Positions 26,414-34,879 of a stretch of 64,000 nt of DNA are shown one piece after another (position 1 is the first letter of the stretch; the number at the start of each line of letters is the position of its first letter). The translations under genes were made by a program, and so were the position numbers. The stretch covers positions 310,001-374,000 of the forward strand of contig NZ_SRII01000006.1 of NCBI RefSeq assembly GCF_004684095.1, in the 5' to 3' direction. Source of the DNA: Hymenobacter sp. UV11. Lineage in GTDB: Bacteria; Bacteroidota; Bacteroidia; Cytophagales; Hymenobacteraceae. The notes beneath the pieces are model-generated. The model did no database searches. It saw only the letters and a program-made list of their open reading frames with translations, and was not told the origin of the DNA.

Positions 26414-26848
26414 TTACTGGGCTGTATAAAGCCGCTTGGCCCTGGTACTGGCCCCCGCCAGCTGCACGAACTGTTGCATCCACGCCACGCTATTTTCATC
26501 CAGCGGCTTAGAAAAAAAGCCTTTCACAATGTTGTAGCGCTTGGCTTTTTCGCGGTCATCGGGATGAATGGAAGAAGTCAATACAAACACGCACACCTGC
26601 TTGGCAATGGGGAGTTTCATAAACGCATCCAGGAACTCCCAGCCGTCCATTACGGGCATATTCAGGTCCAACAAAATCAAATCGGGGATGCCTGCATTTT
26701 CTTTTGCCTTTAGCAGCAACTGATTAAATGCTACTTTGCCATTGGCAAAGTGCTGCACTTCACCTCGCCGCAAGTTTTTCCGCAGCACCAGTTCTGTGAC
26801 GACGGCAGTGATGTGGTCATTCTCAATTACGTAGGCTAAGTGCGACAT
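26414..26848 (-). CDS. Single-domain response regulator (REC only)
   Basis: A 144-residue stand-alone receiver with phosphoacceptor Asp61 (LILLDLNMPVMDGWEF) and Lys114 (FSKPL). The acidic pocket reads Glu9-Asn10-Asp11, whereas its two paralogues have Glu-Asp-Asp, a change that may weaken Mg2+ binding or shift kinetics. It is the first gene of the minus-strand set and is followed after 51 bases by the histidine kinase. The three receivers share the same inserted sequence features (TSSI, D-x-x-KA/S-x-x-Y) and must come from local duplication. Confidence 0.92.
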   Translation of the reverse strand: MSHLAYVIENDHITAVVTELVLRKNLRRGEVQHFANGKVAFNQLLLKAKENAGIPDLILLDLNMPVMDGWEFLDAFMKLPIAKQVCVFVLTSSIHPDDREKAKRYNIVKGFFSKPLDENSVAWMQQFVQLAGASTRAKRLYTAQ

Positions 26849-27272
26849 TTTTTATGGGATAACGACCTGGAGCGTTCGACGGAGTAACGTATTAATTGTT
26901 AGCAGTCACCAACTCTGACCATTACTAGTGGCGCTGGAGAAAGGCACTTTTTTGGAGATAACTAGCTGATAAACTAGCAGCTTTATTTATAAAATTTTAT
27001 TAGAAAGATACCATAATCATGCCATCTATCCACCCATAACACTAATAAAGATAAGCATAAATTATATTTTAACCTACCCAATTTCTGAATGATTGCTTTT
27101 ACTTGCTTAATAGCCTTGCATGGTTAGCAAACGCTTTATACAAATAATTAAAATATAAATTTATTCCATAGCATGCGCAAACAGTTTGCCCACGGGTTCG
27201 CAAGGCCGGAAAGCGCGCCCTTTACGACCTACTTCGCACTGGGACTACTCAACTAGCAAAATTTGGGAGGCC
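26849..27272. other. AT-rich gene-free gap upstream of the photosensory set
   Basis: About 420 bases without a plausible gene, much more AT-rich than the surroundings (particularly 26980-27170). It must carry the promoter of the minus-strand set, but I see no full TAnnTTTG match. A CTAGCTGATAAACTAGCAG imperfect dyad lies near 26962-26980. The low GC may mark a regulatory region or remnant foreign DNA. Confidence 0.4.
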
Positions 27273-27401
27273 GGGTACGGGCGCCGGTCCGATGGCGGAG
27301 ACAGCCGACCGGTTGACGGGGAATGAGGACTGCACGGCTGGCCAAGCGGCGCACCCGTTAACCGGCCGGCCGGCTCCGCCGTCGGACCGGCGCCCGTACC
27401 C
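27273..27401. repeat. Long GC-rich inverted repeat
   Basis: Arms of about 50 bases (27273-27322 and 27352-27401) pair with a few mismatches; the outer part GGGTACGGGCGCCGGTCCGA is nearly perfect. The loop is 29 bases. It lies 3' of the membrane protein gene at 27443 and is flanked by AT-rich DNA. It belongs to none of the other palindrome families here. Confidence 0.85.
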
Positions 27402-27442
27402 AGACCTGGGAATCGCAGCTAAGCACGCCAGGGCGCGCGCGC

Positions 27443-29215
27443 CTACTCTGCTGGTTGCAGCACTACATAGCCCTGCACCACCTGCTCGCGGTAGCCAGCG
27501 GGCAGCAGCGTGCGCAGCAGCTGGTGCACCGGCTGCCCCCGAAACGGTGGGTGCACCACAAACACCGCCCCGCGGTAGCGTGCCCGAAAAGCTTGCACCT
27601 GCGCGGGCGCCAGGGGGGGTAGCAAGGCCAGCGAATCGGGGTGCTGCTGGGCCAGCAGCAGCGCGCGCAGCACCGGCTCGTGGGCGAAGGCGGCAAAGGT
27701 GGCGGCCGGCACCCTGGACAGATAGCCACCGGGCTGGGCCTTGTGGTGCTGCGTTTGGTAGAACATATCAGCCGCGTCCATCTGCCCGAGCTGGTGGTAG
27801 CCGTCCTGCACGCCGAAGGGAATGGGGAAGAGCACGGCGCCCGGCGCGGCAGCCGCCACGCGGTAGGCGGCTGGCACGTCGGCGGCCCGCACCAGGGGGT
27901 AGGGCTCGACCTGAAACTCCAGAAACAAGCCCGCCAGCAGCGCGGCCGCCACGGCCCAGCCCCGCACGGCCGGGCCGCGGCGCAGCCAGCCATCCAGGCC
28001 CAGGCTAATGGCCAGCGGCAGCAGCAGCGAGAGCAGCAGCACGTGCCGCGTAGGGCAGCGAATGTTATTCAGAAACGGGACGTAGTGCACCAGGCTGGTG
28101 GGCAGCCGCAGCAGGTCGTGGCCCTTCCAGCGCAGCTCGGGCATGGTGAGCAGCAGAAACAGCAGCACCAGCGCCCAGAATGGCTGGGTTTCGGAAGCCA
28201 TCATCGGCGCGGTGCGCCGGCGCGCGCCGACGGTGAGGGCCAGCCCTAACGCCAGCAGCGGCAACAGGTAGCCCATAAACAGCACGTGCTCTACCGACCC
28301 TGGATTGAGCAGGCGCGGGCTGTGCCAGAAGGCAGTAGTGGCGGGCGTTGCCAGCCAGCGGTTGCCCAGCGGCGGCACCACGTAGCCGGCCAGGTCGCCG
28401 CCCCAGTACAGCCCGGCATTGTCATCAAGCCCAAGCAGGCCCAAGCCCCGCGACAAAAAATGGCTTACGGCCAGCAGCGCCACCAGCCTGGCCCACGGCC
28501 GCCAGCCGCGCCAGTTGATGGCTCCCAGCCGCAGCGCCCACCAGGCCGCGTAGCCCGCCGAAAAGTAAAGTAATCCCGCCAGCACGTAGTAATCACTAAA
28601 CAGCGTGATGACCAACAACGCCACTGTGCTCAGCGCCGCCCGCCGGCTCCGCAGGCGCGGCCACCAGAGGCCGGGCGCAAACGCGAACGCATCCAGGTAG
28701 GCCAGCACGTAAAACGGCACGGTGGCGGTGAGCAGCAGGTTGTCGTGGGCGGGCCAACGGGCCAGCTTATAGGGCGAATACGCAAACACAAAGCCCACCA
28801 GCACGCACAGCAGCGGCTGCCGCACCCAGCGCCCCGCCAGCCGCGCGGCCCCTACCCCACTCCCCACAAAGCTCAGCAGCAGGCCCAGGTTGAGGGCCCG
28901 GTATTCCTGGGCCAGCAGCACGTTGAGCAGGCCCAGCACCGGCGTGTAGGTGTGCAGCCAGAGGCTCGTGCCCTCAGGGTAGAGCAGCGCGCTGGTGTGC
29001 AGGGGGTTGTGGCCGGCTGCTACCTGGTGTCGGAAATTCCAGACATTCCAGATGAATACGCTGGGGTCGCCGTGCACCTCGCCCACAAAGGCCGTGCTCC
29101 AGGCGGTGGCCAGCGGCCACGAGTACCAAACAAATAACGCCAGGTAGGCCAGGCCAGCCAGCAGCAGGCCACGCCAACCCAGACTGTTGGCGGTGAGAGG
29201 GGGGGTAGGGAGCAT
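27443..29215 (-). CDS. Polytopic membrane protein, probable GT-C-type glycosyltransferase
   Basis: A 590-residue membrane protein with about 11-12 hydrophobic helices. The first loop has GEVHGDPSVFIWNVWNFRHQ and NPLHTSALLYPEGTSLWLHTYTP, a pattern I know from uncharacterised GT-C-like membrane proteins with an acidic first-loop residue (GD-x-x-x-F-x-WN). The C-terminal soluble part ends with a beta-rich stretch (YREQVVQGYVVLQ). The ATG at 29215 is chosen because the next upstream start lies in a C-rich segment close to the divergent gene's leader. No specific function can be given. Confidence 0.72.
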   Translation of the reverse strand: MLPTPPLTANSLGWRGLLLAGLAYLALFVWYSWPLATAWSTAFVGEVHGDPSVFIWNVWNFRHQVAAGHNPLHTSALLYPEGTSLWLHTYTPVLGLLNVLLAQEYRALNLGLLLSFVGSGVGAARLAGRWVRQPLLCVLVGFVFAYSPYKLARWPAHDNLLLTATVPFYVLAYLDAFAFAPGLWWPRLRSRRAALSTVALLVITLFSDYYVLAGLLYFSAGYAAWWALRLGAINWRGWRPWARLVALLAVSHFLSRGLGLLGLDDNAGLYWGGDLAGYVVPPLGNRWLATPATTAFWHSPRLLNPGSVEHVLFMGYLLPLLALGLALTVGARRRTAPMMASETQPFWALVLLFLLLTMPELRWKGHDLLRLPTSLVHYVPFLNNIRCPTRHVLLLSLLLPLAISLGLDGWLRRGPAVRGWAVAAALLAGLFLEFQVEPYPLVRAADVPAAYRVAAAAPGAVLFPIPFGVQDGYHQLGQMDAADMFYQTQHHKAQPGGYLSRVPAATFAAFAHEPVLRALLLAQQHPDSLALLPPLAPAQVQAFRARYRGAVFVVHPPFRGQPVHQLLRTLLPAGYREQVVQGYVVLQPAE

Positions 29216-29351
29216 GCGGCAACGGGCCGGGCAGCAAGCGCCCGGCCCCAACAAAAGTAGCCCGGCCATGGTACCTAGCGCAGGGCGGCCGCTGCTGCCC
29301 GCCGGCTCCGAAACCGGTTTAGCTTTACCGCCTCACTTTTTACTTTTCCCT

Positions 29352-29882
29352 ATGCCCGTCGCCCGCCCCTTCAATTTTCAGCAGTGGATTGCCGACCACC
29401 GCCACTTGCTCAAGCCGCCCGTGGGCAACCAGCAGGTGTACAAGGACAATAAAGATTTCATCGTGATGGTAGTGGGCGGCCCCAACGCCCGCAAAGACTA
29501 CCACGTGGACGAGGGCGAGGAGCTGTTCTTCCAGCAGGAAGGCACGATGACCGTCAAAATCATCGAGGACGGCCTGCCGGTGGACATCACCATCGGGCCA
29601 GGCGAGATGTTCCTGCTGCCCGCTGGCGTGCCGCACTCGCCGCGCCGCCCGGCCGGCACCATCGGCCTGGTGCTGGAGCGCTACCGCACCGCCGGCGAGC
29701 TCGACGGCTTCCAGTGGTACTGCGAAAACTGCGGCCACAAGCTCTACGAGGAGTTTACCGAGATTACCGACATCGTGGCCCAGCTCCCCCCCATTATGGA
29801 CCGCTTCTGGGCCAACGACGACCTGCGCACCTGCAAGGTCTGCGGCACCTATATGGAGGCGCCGGCCAAGCCGGTAGGGTAG
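29352..29882 (+). CDS. nbaC: 3-hydroxyanthranilate 3,4-dioxygenase
   Basis: This cupin enzyme opens the ring of 3-hydroxyanthranilate, giving the precursor of quinolinate (NAD synthesis or tryptophan breakdown). All expected residues are present in the 176-residue protein: Fe ligands His51, Glu57 and His95, substrate residues Arg47, Arg99 and Glu110, and the rubredoxin-like C-terminal metal site Cys124/Cys127 and Cys161/Cys164 typical of bacterial homologues. I chose the ATG at 29352; the longer frame to 29187 would run antisense through the divergent gene. Other kynurenine-pathway genes are not adjacent. Confidence 0.97.
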   Translation: MPVARPFNFQQWIADHRHLLKPPVGNQQVYKDNKDFIVMVVGGPNARKDYHVDEGEELFFQQEGTMTVKIIEDGLPVDITIGPGEMFLLPAGVPHSPRRPAGTIGLVLERYRTAGELDGFQWYCENCGHKLYEEFTEITDIVAQLPPIMDRFWANDDLRTCKVCGTYMEAPAKPVG

Positions 29883-30149
29883 GATTTTGGGGCGGATTGA
29901 GCGAGGAGTTGCTTGCTTCGCTTTTTTTTGCAGAAAAGCTCCTTAACATAATACCGCTTCTCGGACACCTCTCGGAAAAGTGGCGGTTTTTACTTCCACT
30001 GCTCCTATCCTCCGACCATCATACTTTTCAGATACAGGGCCCGCATTTCGGGAACTCGTCTCACGCTACAGGTGCAAGCTCGCCGTTAAGTGCTAGGTCG
30101 ATTCCTGGCATTTATTGAGAAAGGAGGCTTTCGCCACTACCTTTTCGCC

Positions 30150-30902
30150 ATGACTCGAAAACGCCTGCTGGCTCTTCTCTGGACCCTCACGCTCCTCTCA
30201 GTTGCGTTGGGCTCGGTGACGGCCTACGTCGGACCGCTGTACTGGCTGAGCGCTTTTCTGTTGTGGGCCACTGGGTTCTGCACACTAGTGGCCCAAGCCC
30301 CTCGGTTGACCTGGAGTAGCCCGATGGCCTCCGCGTGGCTGCTCTACTTATTAGGGGCCGGGGCGGGCGGCACCGCCTTGTGCTACTTTGCCGCTTCCCC
30401 AACGCTTTTTGCCGGATGGTTCGTGGGCCTGACCAGCGTCCTGATGTTGCTGGCCGCGCCCCTGCCGCCCACCGGCCGGTGGGTGTTGCTTGCCACGACG
30501 GCCGGCTTCCTCGCGCTGCCGTGGGCCGTATTGCGCCACACCAGCGTGCTGCCCTCCATTGCCGCCGGCAACGCGGCCCACCTGGACTTGTTGCTGCGGT
30601 GCGGTGCCGACGCTAACGAACGCCCCCAGCACGAGACCCCGTTGATTGCCGCCGTGCGCCTGGGCCGGGACGACCTGGTGGAAGCCCTACTGCGGCACGG
30701 CGCCGACCCGAACGGCCGCAGCAGCGCTTTTATGAATTCGACGCCTGTTTTATTCGACGCCGCTCGGCTGCCGGCTGCCCAGCAACGCGTGGTGGAACTA
30801 TTGCTGCAGTTTGGAGCAGATTCTACCCTGACTAACGGCAGCGGGCAACGGGTCCGGTTGCCTGTCCAGTGGCGGCCCCCTACACAATCTGTCACCCCCT
30901 AG
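30150..30902 (+). CDS. Membrane protein with ankyrin repeats
   Basis: A 250-residue protein. The N-terminal 140 residues hold four hydrophobic helices; the C-terminal part has about three ankyrin repeats (GNAAHLDLLLRCGADAN, TPLIAAVRLGRDDLVEALLRHGADPN, AQQRVVELLLQFGADS). Ankyrin modules bind partner proteins, so it may tether a soluble partner to the inner membrane. The ATG at 30150 (MTRKR) puts a positively charged N-terminus before the first helix. The genes around it are unrelated, and I cannot assign a process. Confidence 0.82.
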   Translation: MTRKRLLALLWTLTLLSVALGSVTAYVGPLYWLSAFLLWATGFCTLVAQAPRLTWSSPMASAWLLYLLGAGAGGTALCYFAASPTLFAGWFVGLTSVLMLLAAPLPPTGRWVLLATTAGFLALPWAVLRHTSVLPSIAAGNAAHLDLLLRCGADANERPQHETPLIAAVRLGRDDLVEALLRHGADPNGRSSAFMNSTPVLFDAARLPAAQQRVVELLLQFGADSTLTNGSGQRVRLPVQWRPPTQSVTP

Positions 30903-30958
30903 CCCCGATAGGCGAGTAGGCGTGCAAGAAAAAAGTGACTTAAATAAAGCAAAAGCTT

Positions 30959-30994
30959 TTTACGTATTTTAAACGACCGTTTACAATACGTAAA
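30959..30994. other. Nested dyad upstream of lepB
   Basis: TTTACGTATT (30959-30968) and AATACGTAAA (30985-30994) are perfect inverted copies, and inside them AAACG-AC-CGTTT forms a second dyad. It lies 134 bases before lepB and 57 bases after the ankyrin gene. It could be an operator or a terminator; the outer arms are A/T-rich and no U-tract is present. Confidence 0.45.
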
Positions 30995-31127
30995 TAAATA
31001 AGCCAGCCCTACCCCCCACCGGCGGCCTGACGCCGCGAAGTGACTGATAATTAGCATTAAAAACCCGCGCTCTCCAGAATATACTTAACTTCCTACCTTA
31101 CTTTTAGCGCCACTTCTTCCCTACCCC

Positions 31128-32297
31128 ATGCTCTTCGCCCGGTCCAAGCGCTCAACAGCGGATACGCTGCCTTCCAAGCCCAAATCCCAGTCGCGGGAGT
31201 GGGCCAACTCGCTGCTTTTTGCGGTGGTCGTGGCCACGCTTATTCGCTGGTCGGCGGTGGAGGCCTACGTCATTCCCTCCGAGAGCATGGAGCATACGTT
31301 GCTCGTGGGTGACTATTTGTTTGTGAGCAAGTTGCATTACGGGCCCATCACGCCCCAAACGCCGCTGCAATTGCCCCTTACGCACCAAACGGTGCCAGTT
31401 TTGGGCTTCAAAAGCTATTCTGACCTGATTCAGCTGCCGACGTACCGGTTTCCGGGGTTTAGCTCCGTGCAGCGCAATGATGTGATTGTTTTTCACGTGC
31501 CGCACGAGCAGCAGCGGCCCGCCGACCTGCGCACGCACCTCATCAAGCGCTGCATCGCGGTGGCCGGCGATACGCTGGAAATTCGCCAGGGGCAGGTGTT
31601 TGTCAATGGCCGGCCGGGCAGCATCGGGGGAGCGCCCCAGACTACCTACTTTATGGCGGTGGCCAGCCCTAATGACGAGGTACGCCAAGCCCTGCACGAC
31701 CAGCAGGTGGTTGATTATACCCAGCCCGACGGCCTGCCGACGGCCACCACCGACCCCGAAACGGGCAAAATGGGCTACGTTATCAGCTGTCCGGCCAGCG
31801 TGGCCGCCTTTTTCCGGCGCCAGCCCTACGTGCAGGCGCTCACCGTGACGGGCGGCACGCTGCCGGAAAACACGCTGTTTCCAGATGCGGCGGACTTCCA
31901 CGTTTCGGGTGCCGTAAGCGCCGTGCCGCGCCGCTGGCAGCTCGATAGCTACGGCCCGCTGCCGGTGCCGAAGAAAGGGCAAACCATCCGGCTGACGCCG
32001 GCCAACGCGGCGGTGTACTATAAAATCGTGTCGCAATACGAACACAACCAGGACATTACCTGGAAGAATGGCATGATGCAGCAGCACGGCCGGCCGCTGA
32101 CGCAGTACACGATGAAGCAGAACTACTACTTCATGATGGGCGACAACCGGCACAATTCGGAAGACTCCCGGTTTTGGGGCTTCGTGCCCGAAGACCATAT
32201 TGTGGGCAAGGCCGTGCTGGTGTGGCTCTCGCTCGACCCCTACGCCGACTTTTTGCATAAAGTCCGCTGGAGCCGGTTGTTTCACCCGGTCAGCTAG
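31128..32297 (+). CDS. lepB: Signal peptidase I
   Basis: LepB removes signal peptides from exported proteins at the outer face of the inner membrane. After one transmembrane helix (about 25-45) come box B PSESMEHTL with the catalytic Ser53, the Lys140 general base in LIKRCIAVAGD, and box E GDNRHNSEDSRFWGFVP. At 389 residues it is longer than the E. coli enzyme and carries a roughly 150-residue insertion between the Lys box and box E, as is usual in Bacteroidota. TACTTTTA at 31099-31106 is a 7-of-8 match to the -7 box. Confidence 0.96.
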   Translation: MLFARSKRSTADTLPSKPKSQSREWANSLLFAVVVATLIRWSAVEAYVIPSESMEHTLLVGDYLFVSKLHYGPITPQTPLQLPLTHQTVPVLGFKSYSDLIQLPTYRFPGFSSVQRNDVIVFHVPHEQQRPADLRTHLIKRCIAVAGDTLEIRQGQVFVNGRPGSIGGAPQTTYFMAVASPNDEVRQALHDQQVVDYTQPDGLPTATTDPETGKMGYVISCPASVAAFFRRQPYVQALTVTGGTLPENTLFPDAADFHVSGAVSAVPRRWQLDSYGPLPVPKKGQTIRLTPANAAVYYKIVSQYEHNQDITWKNGMMQQHGRPLTQYTMKQNYYFMMGDNRHNSEDSRFWGFVPEDHIVGKAVLVWLSLDPYADFLHKVRWSRLFHPVS

Positions 32298-32299
32298 GC

Positions 32300-33022
32300 T
32301 TATTGCTGCTTGGCGTACTGCCGCTGCGCCAACTCCTGGCTGGGCTTCGGCACCGGGCCGGCGGCCTCAAATAGCTCGCGCAGCTGTGCAGGCGTGAGTT
32401 CCGTGAAGTCGTTGATAGTAGCTAGTGGGGCTTGAAAGTCCTTCACCTTCAGGCTGGTGAGCACGGCCACGCAGCGCATCTTGGCGCGGTAGGCGGCTTG
32501 CTCGCCCAGGATGGCGTCTTCGAACACCAGGCAATTTTCGGGGGGTAGGCCCATTTGGCGGGCTACCACGGCGTAGGTGTCGGCGTGGGGCTTGCCCTTG
32601 GCCACGTCGTCTTCGCCCACCACTACGTCGAAGTGGCGGCGCAGGTCGAGGTGGTCGAGGATGTAGGCGAGGGTAGGGCCGCCCGAGCCGGTGCCAAGGC
32701 CAATGCGGAGGCCGGTGGCGCGGGCGGCTTGCAGAAATTCGACCAGGCCGGCTAGGGGCTTGCGCTGGTTCCAGTAGAGCGTGCGGTAGAGAAACTCGCG
32801 CTGGGCGGCGTACTCTTTGAGCTGCTTTTCGGGCACTTCGTGGCGAAATACGCTTTGCAGAATCTCGGTGGCGGGCATGCCGTTGAGGCGGCGCAGCAGG
32901 CGGCGGGCGTTGGTGGTGAGTCCCAGGTCGCGGAAGAGCAGTTGGAAGGCGCGGGCCTGCACGGCGGTGTTGTCGATGAGCACGCCATCCATGTCAAAAA
33001 TGAGCGCTTGTAAGTCGGGCAT
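32300..33022 (-). CDS. HAD-superfamily hydrolase, beta-phosphoglucomutase-like
   Basis: A 240-residue HAD phosphatase or phosphomutase with a helical C1 cap. Motif I is FDMDGVLID (nucleophile Asp10, acid Asp12), motif II GTGSGG, motif III Lys in KGKPHADTY, and motif IV FEDAILGEQAA. The cap sequence and DMDGVLID are typical of the PGMB/GPH-like subgroup, acting on sugar phosphates. The ATG at 33022 is preferred to one five codons upstream. It is convergent with lepB (2-base gap) and divergent from the PafA gene. Confidence 0.9.
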   Translation of the reverse strand: MPDLQALIFDMDGVLIDNTAVQARAFQLLFRDLGLTTNARRLLRRLNGMPATEILQSVFRHEVPEKQLKEYAAQREFLYRTLYWNQRKPLAGLVEFLQAARATGLRIGLGTGSGGPTLAYILDHLDLRRHFDVVVGEDDVAKGKPHADTYAVVARQMGLPPENCLVFEDAILGEQAAYRAKMRCVAVLTSLKVKDFQAPLATINDFTELTPAQLRELFEAAGPVPKPSQELAQRQYAKQQ

Positions 33023-33077
33023 AGTCAGGTAACACAAGGGAAACGTGGTCCGCTGTACGGCCCTGGCGCGCTACGGG

Positions 33078-33085
33078 TATCTTTG
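33078..33085 (+). promoter_or_regulatory. -7 box for the PafA-type phosphatase gene
   Basis: TATCTTTG is a full TAnnTTTG match 25 bases before the ATG at 33110, in the short intergenic region shared with the divergent HAD gene. No TTG is found near -33. Confidence 0.5.
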
Positions 33086-33109
33086 CGAACCGCTTTTATT
33101 GGCTTTTGC

Positions 33110-34810
33110 ATGAAAAAACTTGGATTGCTGCTGCTGCTGGCCCTGCCGGCACTGGCGCAGAAAAAGGGTGCCGCCCTACCCCGCCCCAAGCTGGTGGTGG
33201 GCATTGTGGTAGACCAGATGCGCTACGACTACCTCTATCGCTACTGGGATAAATTTGGCAGCGGCGGCTTTAAGCGGCTTCTGGGTGAGGGATTTAGCTA
33301 CGAAAGCTGCCACTACAACTACGTGCCCACCTACACCGGGCCGGGCCACACCAGCATTTATACGGGCACTACCCCCTCCACCCACGGCATCGTGGGCAAC
33401 AACTGGTTTGAGCGCGAAACCGGCCACGTTACCTATGTGACGGACGACCACACCGTGCGGGCCGTGGGCGGCACGGAAGCGGCCGGCCAAATGTCGCCGC
33501 GCCACAACCTGGCCACCACCATCACCGACGAGCTGCGGCTGGCCACCAACTTTCAGAGCAAGGTTATTGGCGTCTGCATCAAGGACCGGGGCAGCATCCT
33601 GCCCGCCGGCCACGCCGCCAACGCCGCCTACTGGTACGATGGCTCGAACGGGGGCTTCATCACGAGCACGTTTTATACCCAGGCGCTGCCCGATTGGGTG
33701 ACTAAATTCAACGGCGCCGGGCACGCCGCCGAGTACCTCAGCCAGCCCTGGAACACGCTGCTGCCCATAGCGCAGTACACCGAAAGCACGCCCGACGACG
33801 TGCCCTGGGAGGCGGCTTTTAAGGGCGAAGCCAAGCCGGTTTTTCCGCACGACCTGCCCGCGCTGAGCGCTACCCCCCCCGCCGCCGTGAAGGCCAACGA
33901 AAAGGCCTCGGGCGAGAAGCAGCCTGCCGCGCCCACCCGCAACCTCGACCTCATTCGCTCCACGCCCTTCGGCAACTCGCTCACCGCCGATTTTGCCATC
34001 GAAACCCTGCGCCAAGAGCAGATGGGCCAGCGCGGGCAAACCGACTTTCTGGCCCTCAGCTTTAGCAGCACCGACTACGTGGGGCACCAGTTTGGCACCA
34101 CGGCCATCGAAACCGAAGATACCTACCTGCGCCTCGACCGCGACCTGGCCCGCCTGCTCGACTTTATTGACAAGCAAGTGGGTAAGGGCGAGGCGCTCGT
34201 GTTCCTGACCGCCGACCACGCCGCCGACCAGTCGCCCGGCTTTCTGGAGGCCCACCGCCTGCCGGGCGGCGGCCTGGGCACGGCCCCCATGCGCGACTCG
34301 GTGCAGCGCGCCCTGGTGCGCGCCCACGGACCCGGCAAGTGGATACTGGACTTTGAAAACCAGCAGATTTACCTCAACCGGCCACTACTTTTGGAGAAGA
34401 AGCTGGAGCTGGCCAAGGTGCAGAACGAGGTGGCCGAAATACTGCGCCAGCAGCCGCACATTGCGCAGGCCATTTCGGCCACCGACTTGCAGCGCAACGC
34501 CTGGCCGGTGGGCCTGAGCATGTACCAGGCCAACGGCTTTTATGCCCCGCGCTCGGGCGATGTGCTGTTTGTGATGTCGCCGGGCTGGCTCGAAGCCTAC
34601 GCCTACCCCGTGGTGAAGGGCACCACGCACGGCGTGTCGTGGGCCTACGACACCCACGTGCCGCTGCTGTGGTGGGGCTGGCACGTGCGCCACGGCGAGT
34701 CGGCCGAAGAGGTTAAAATCGTGGATATTGCGCCCACGGTGGCGCGGTACTTGCACATTCAGGAGCCCAGCGGGTGCAGTGGCGTGCCTTTGCTGGAAGT
34801 ATTGCACTAG
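33110..34810 (+). CDS. pafA: PafA-type alkaline phosphatase
   Basis: A secreted, zinc-dependent phosphomonoesterase that frees phosphate from organic esters in the periplasm. The 566-residue precursor has a signal peptide ending at LPALAQ (16). Catalytic elements correspond to those of the Elizabethkingia enzyme: metal ligand Asp35 (VVDQMRYDY), nucleophile Thr76 in YTGPGHTSIYTG, phosphate-binding Lys158/Arg160 (CIKDRGSILP), metal ligands Asp322/His326 (STDYVGHQFG) and Asp369/His370 (TADHAAD), and a C-terminal His in YDTHVPLL. Phosphate limitation often induces such genes, but no Pho box is visible. Confidence 0.95.
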   Translation: MKKLGLLLLLALPALAQKKGAALPRPKLVVGIVVDQMRYDYLYRYWDKFGSGGFKRLLGEGFSYESCHYNYVPTYTGPGHTSIYTGTTPSTHGIVGNNWFERETGHVTYVTDDHTVRAVGGTEAAGQMSPRHNLATTITDELRLATNFQSKVIGVCIKDRGSILPAGHAANAAYWYDGSNGGFITSTFYTQALPDWVTKFNGAGHAAEYLSQPWNTLLPIAQYTESTPDDVPWEAAFKGEAKPVFPHDLPALSATPPAAVKANEKASGEKQPAAPTRNLDLIRSTPFGNSLTADFAIETLRQEQMGQRGQTDFLALSFSSTDYVGHQFGTTAIETEDTYLRLDRDLARLLDFIDKQVGKGEALVFLTADHAADQSPGFLEAHRLPGGGLGTAPMRDSVQRALVRAHGPGKWILDFENQQIYLNRPLLLEKKLELAKVQNEVAEILRQQPHIAQAISATDLQRNAWPVGLSMYQANGFYAPRSGDVLFVMSPGWLEAYAYPVVKGTTHGVSWAYDTHVPLLWWGWHVRHGESAEEVKIVDIAPTVARYLHIQEPSGCSGVPLLEVLH

Positions 34811-34879
34811 TCATTCGGCGATTTTTTGCATTTTTACGTAACGTAGTTTCTTTAATTTACCCTTCACTCTTCCTTCCAA

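Noticed and set aside
29187..29351. Extended N-terminus of 3-hydroxyanthranilate dioxygenase
   Set aside because: It overlaps the start of the divergent membrane protein gene, and family members begin just before the F-N-F-Q-W-I region.
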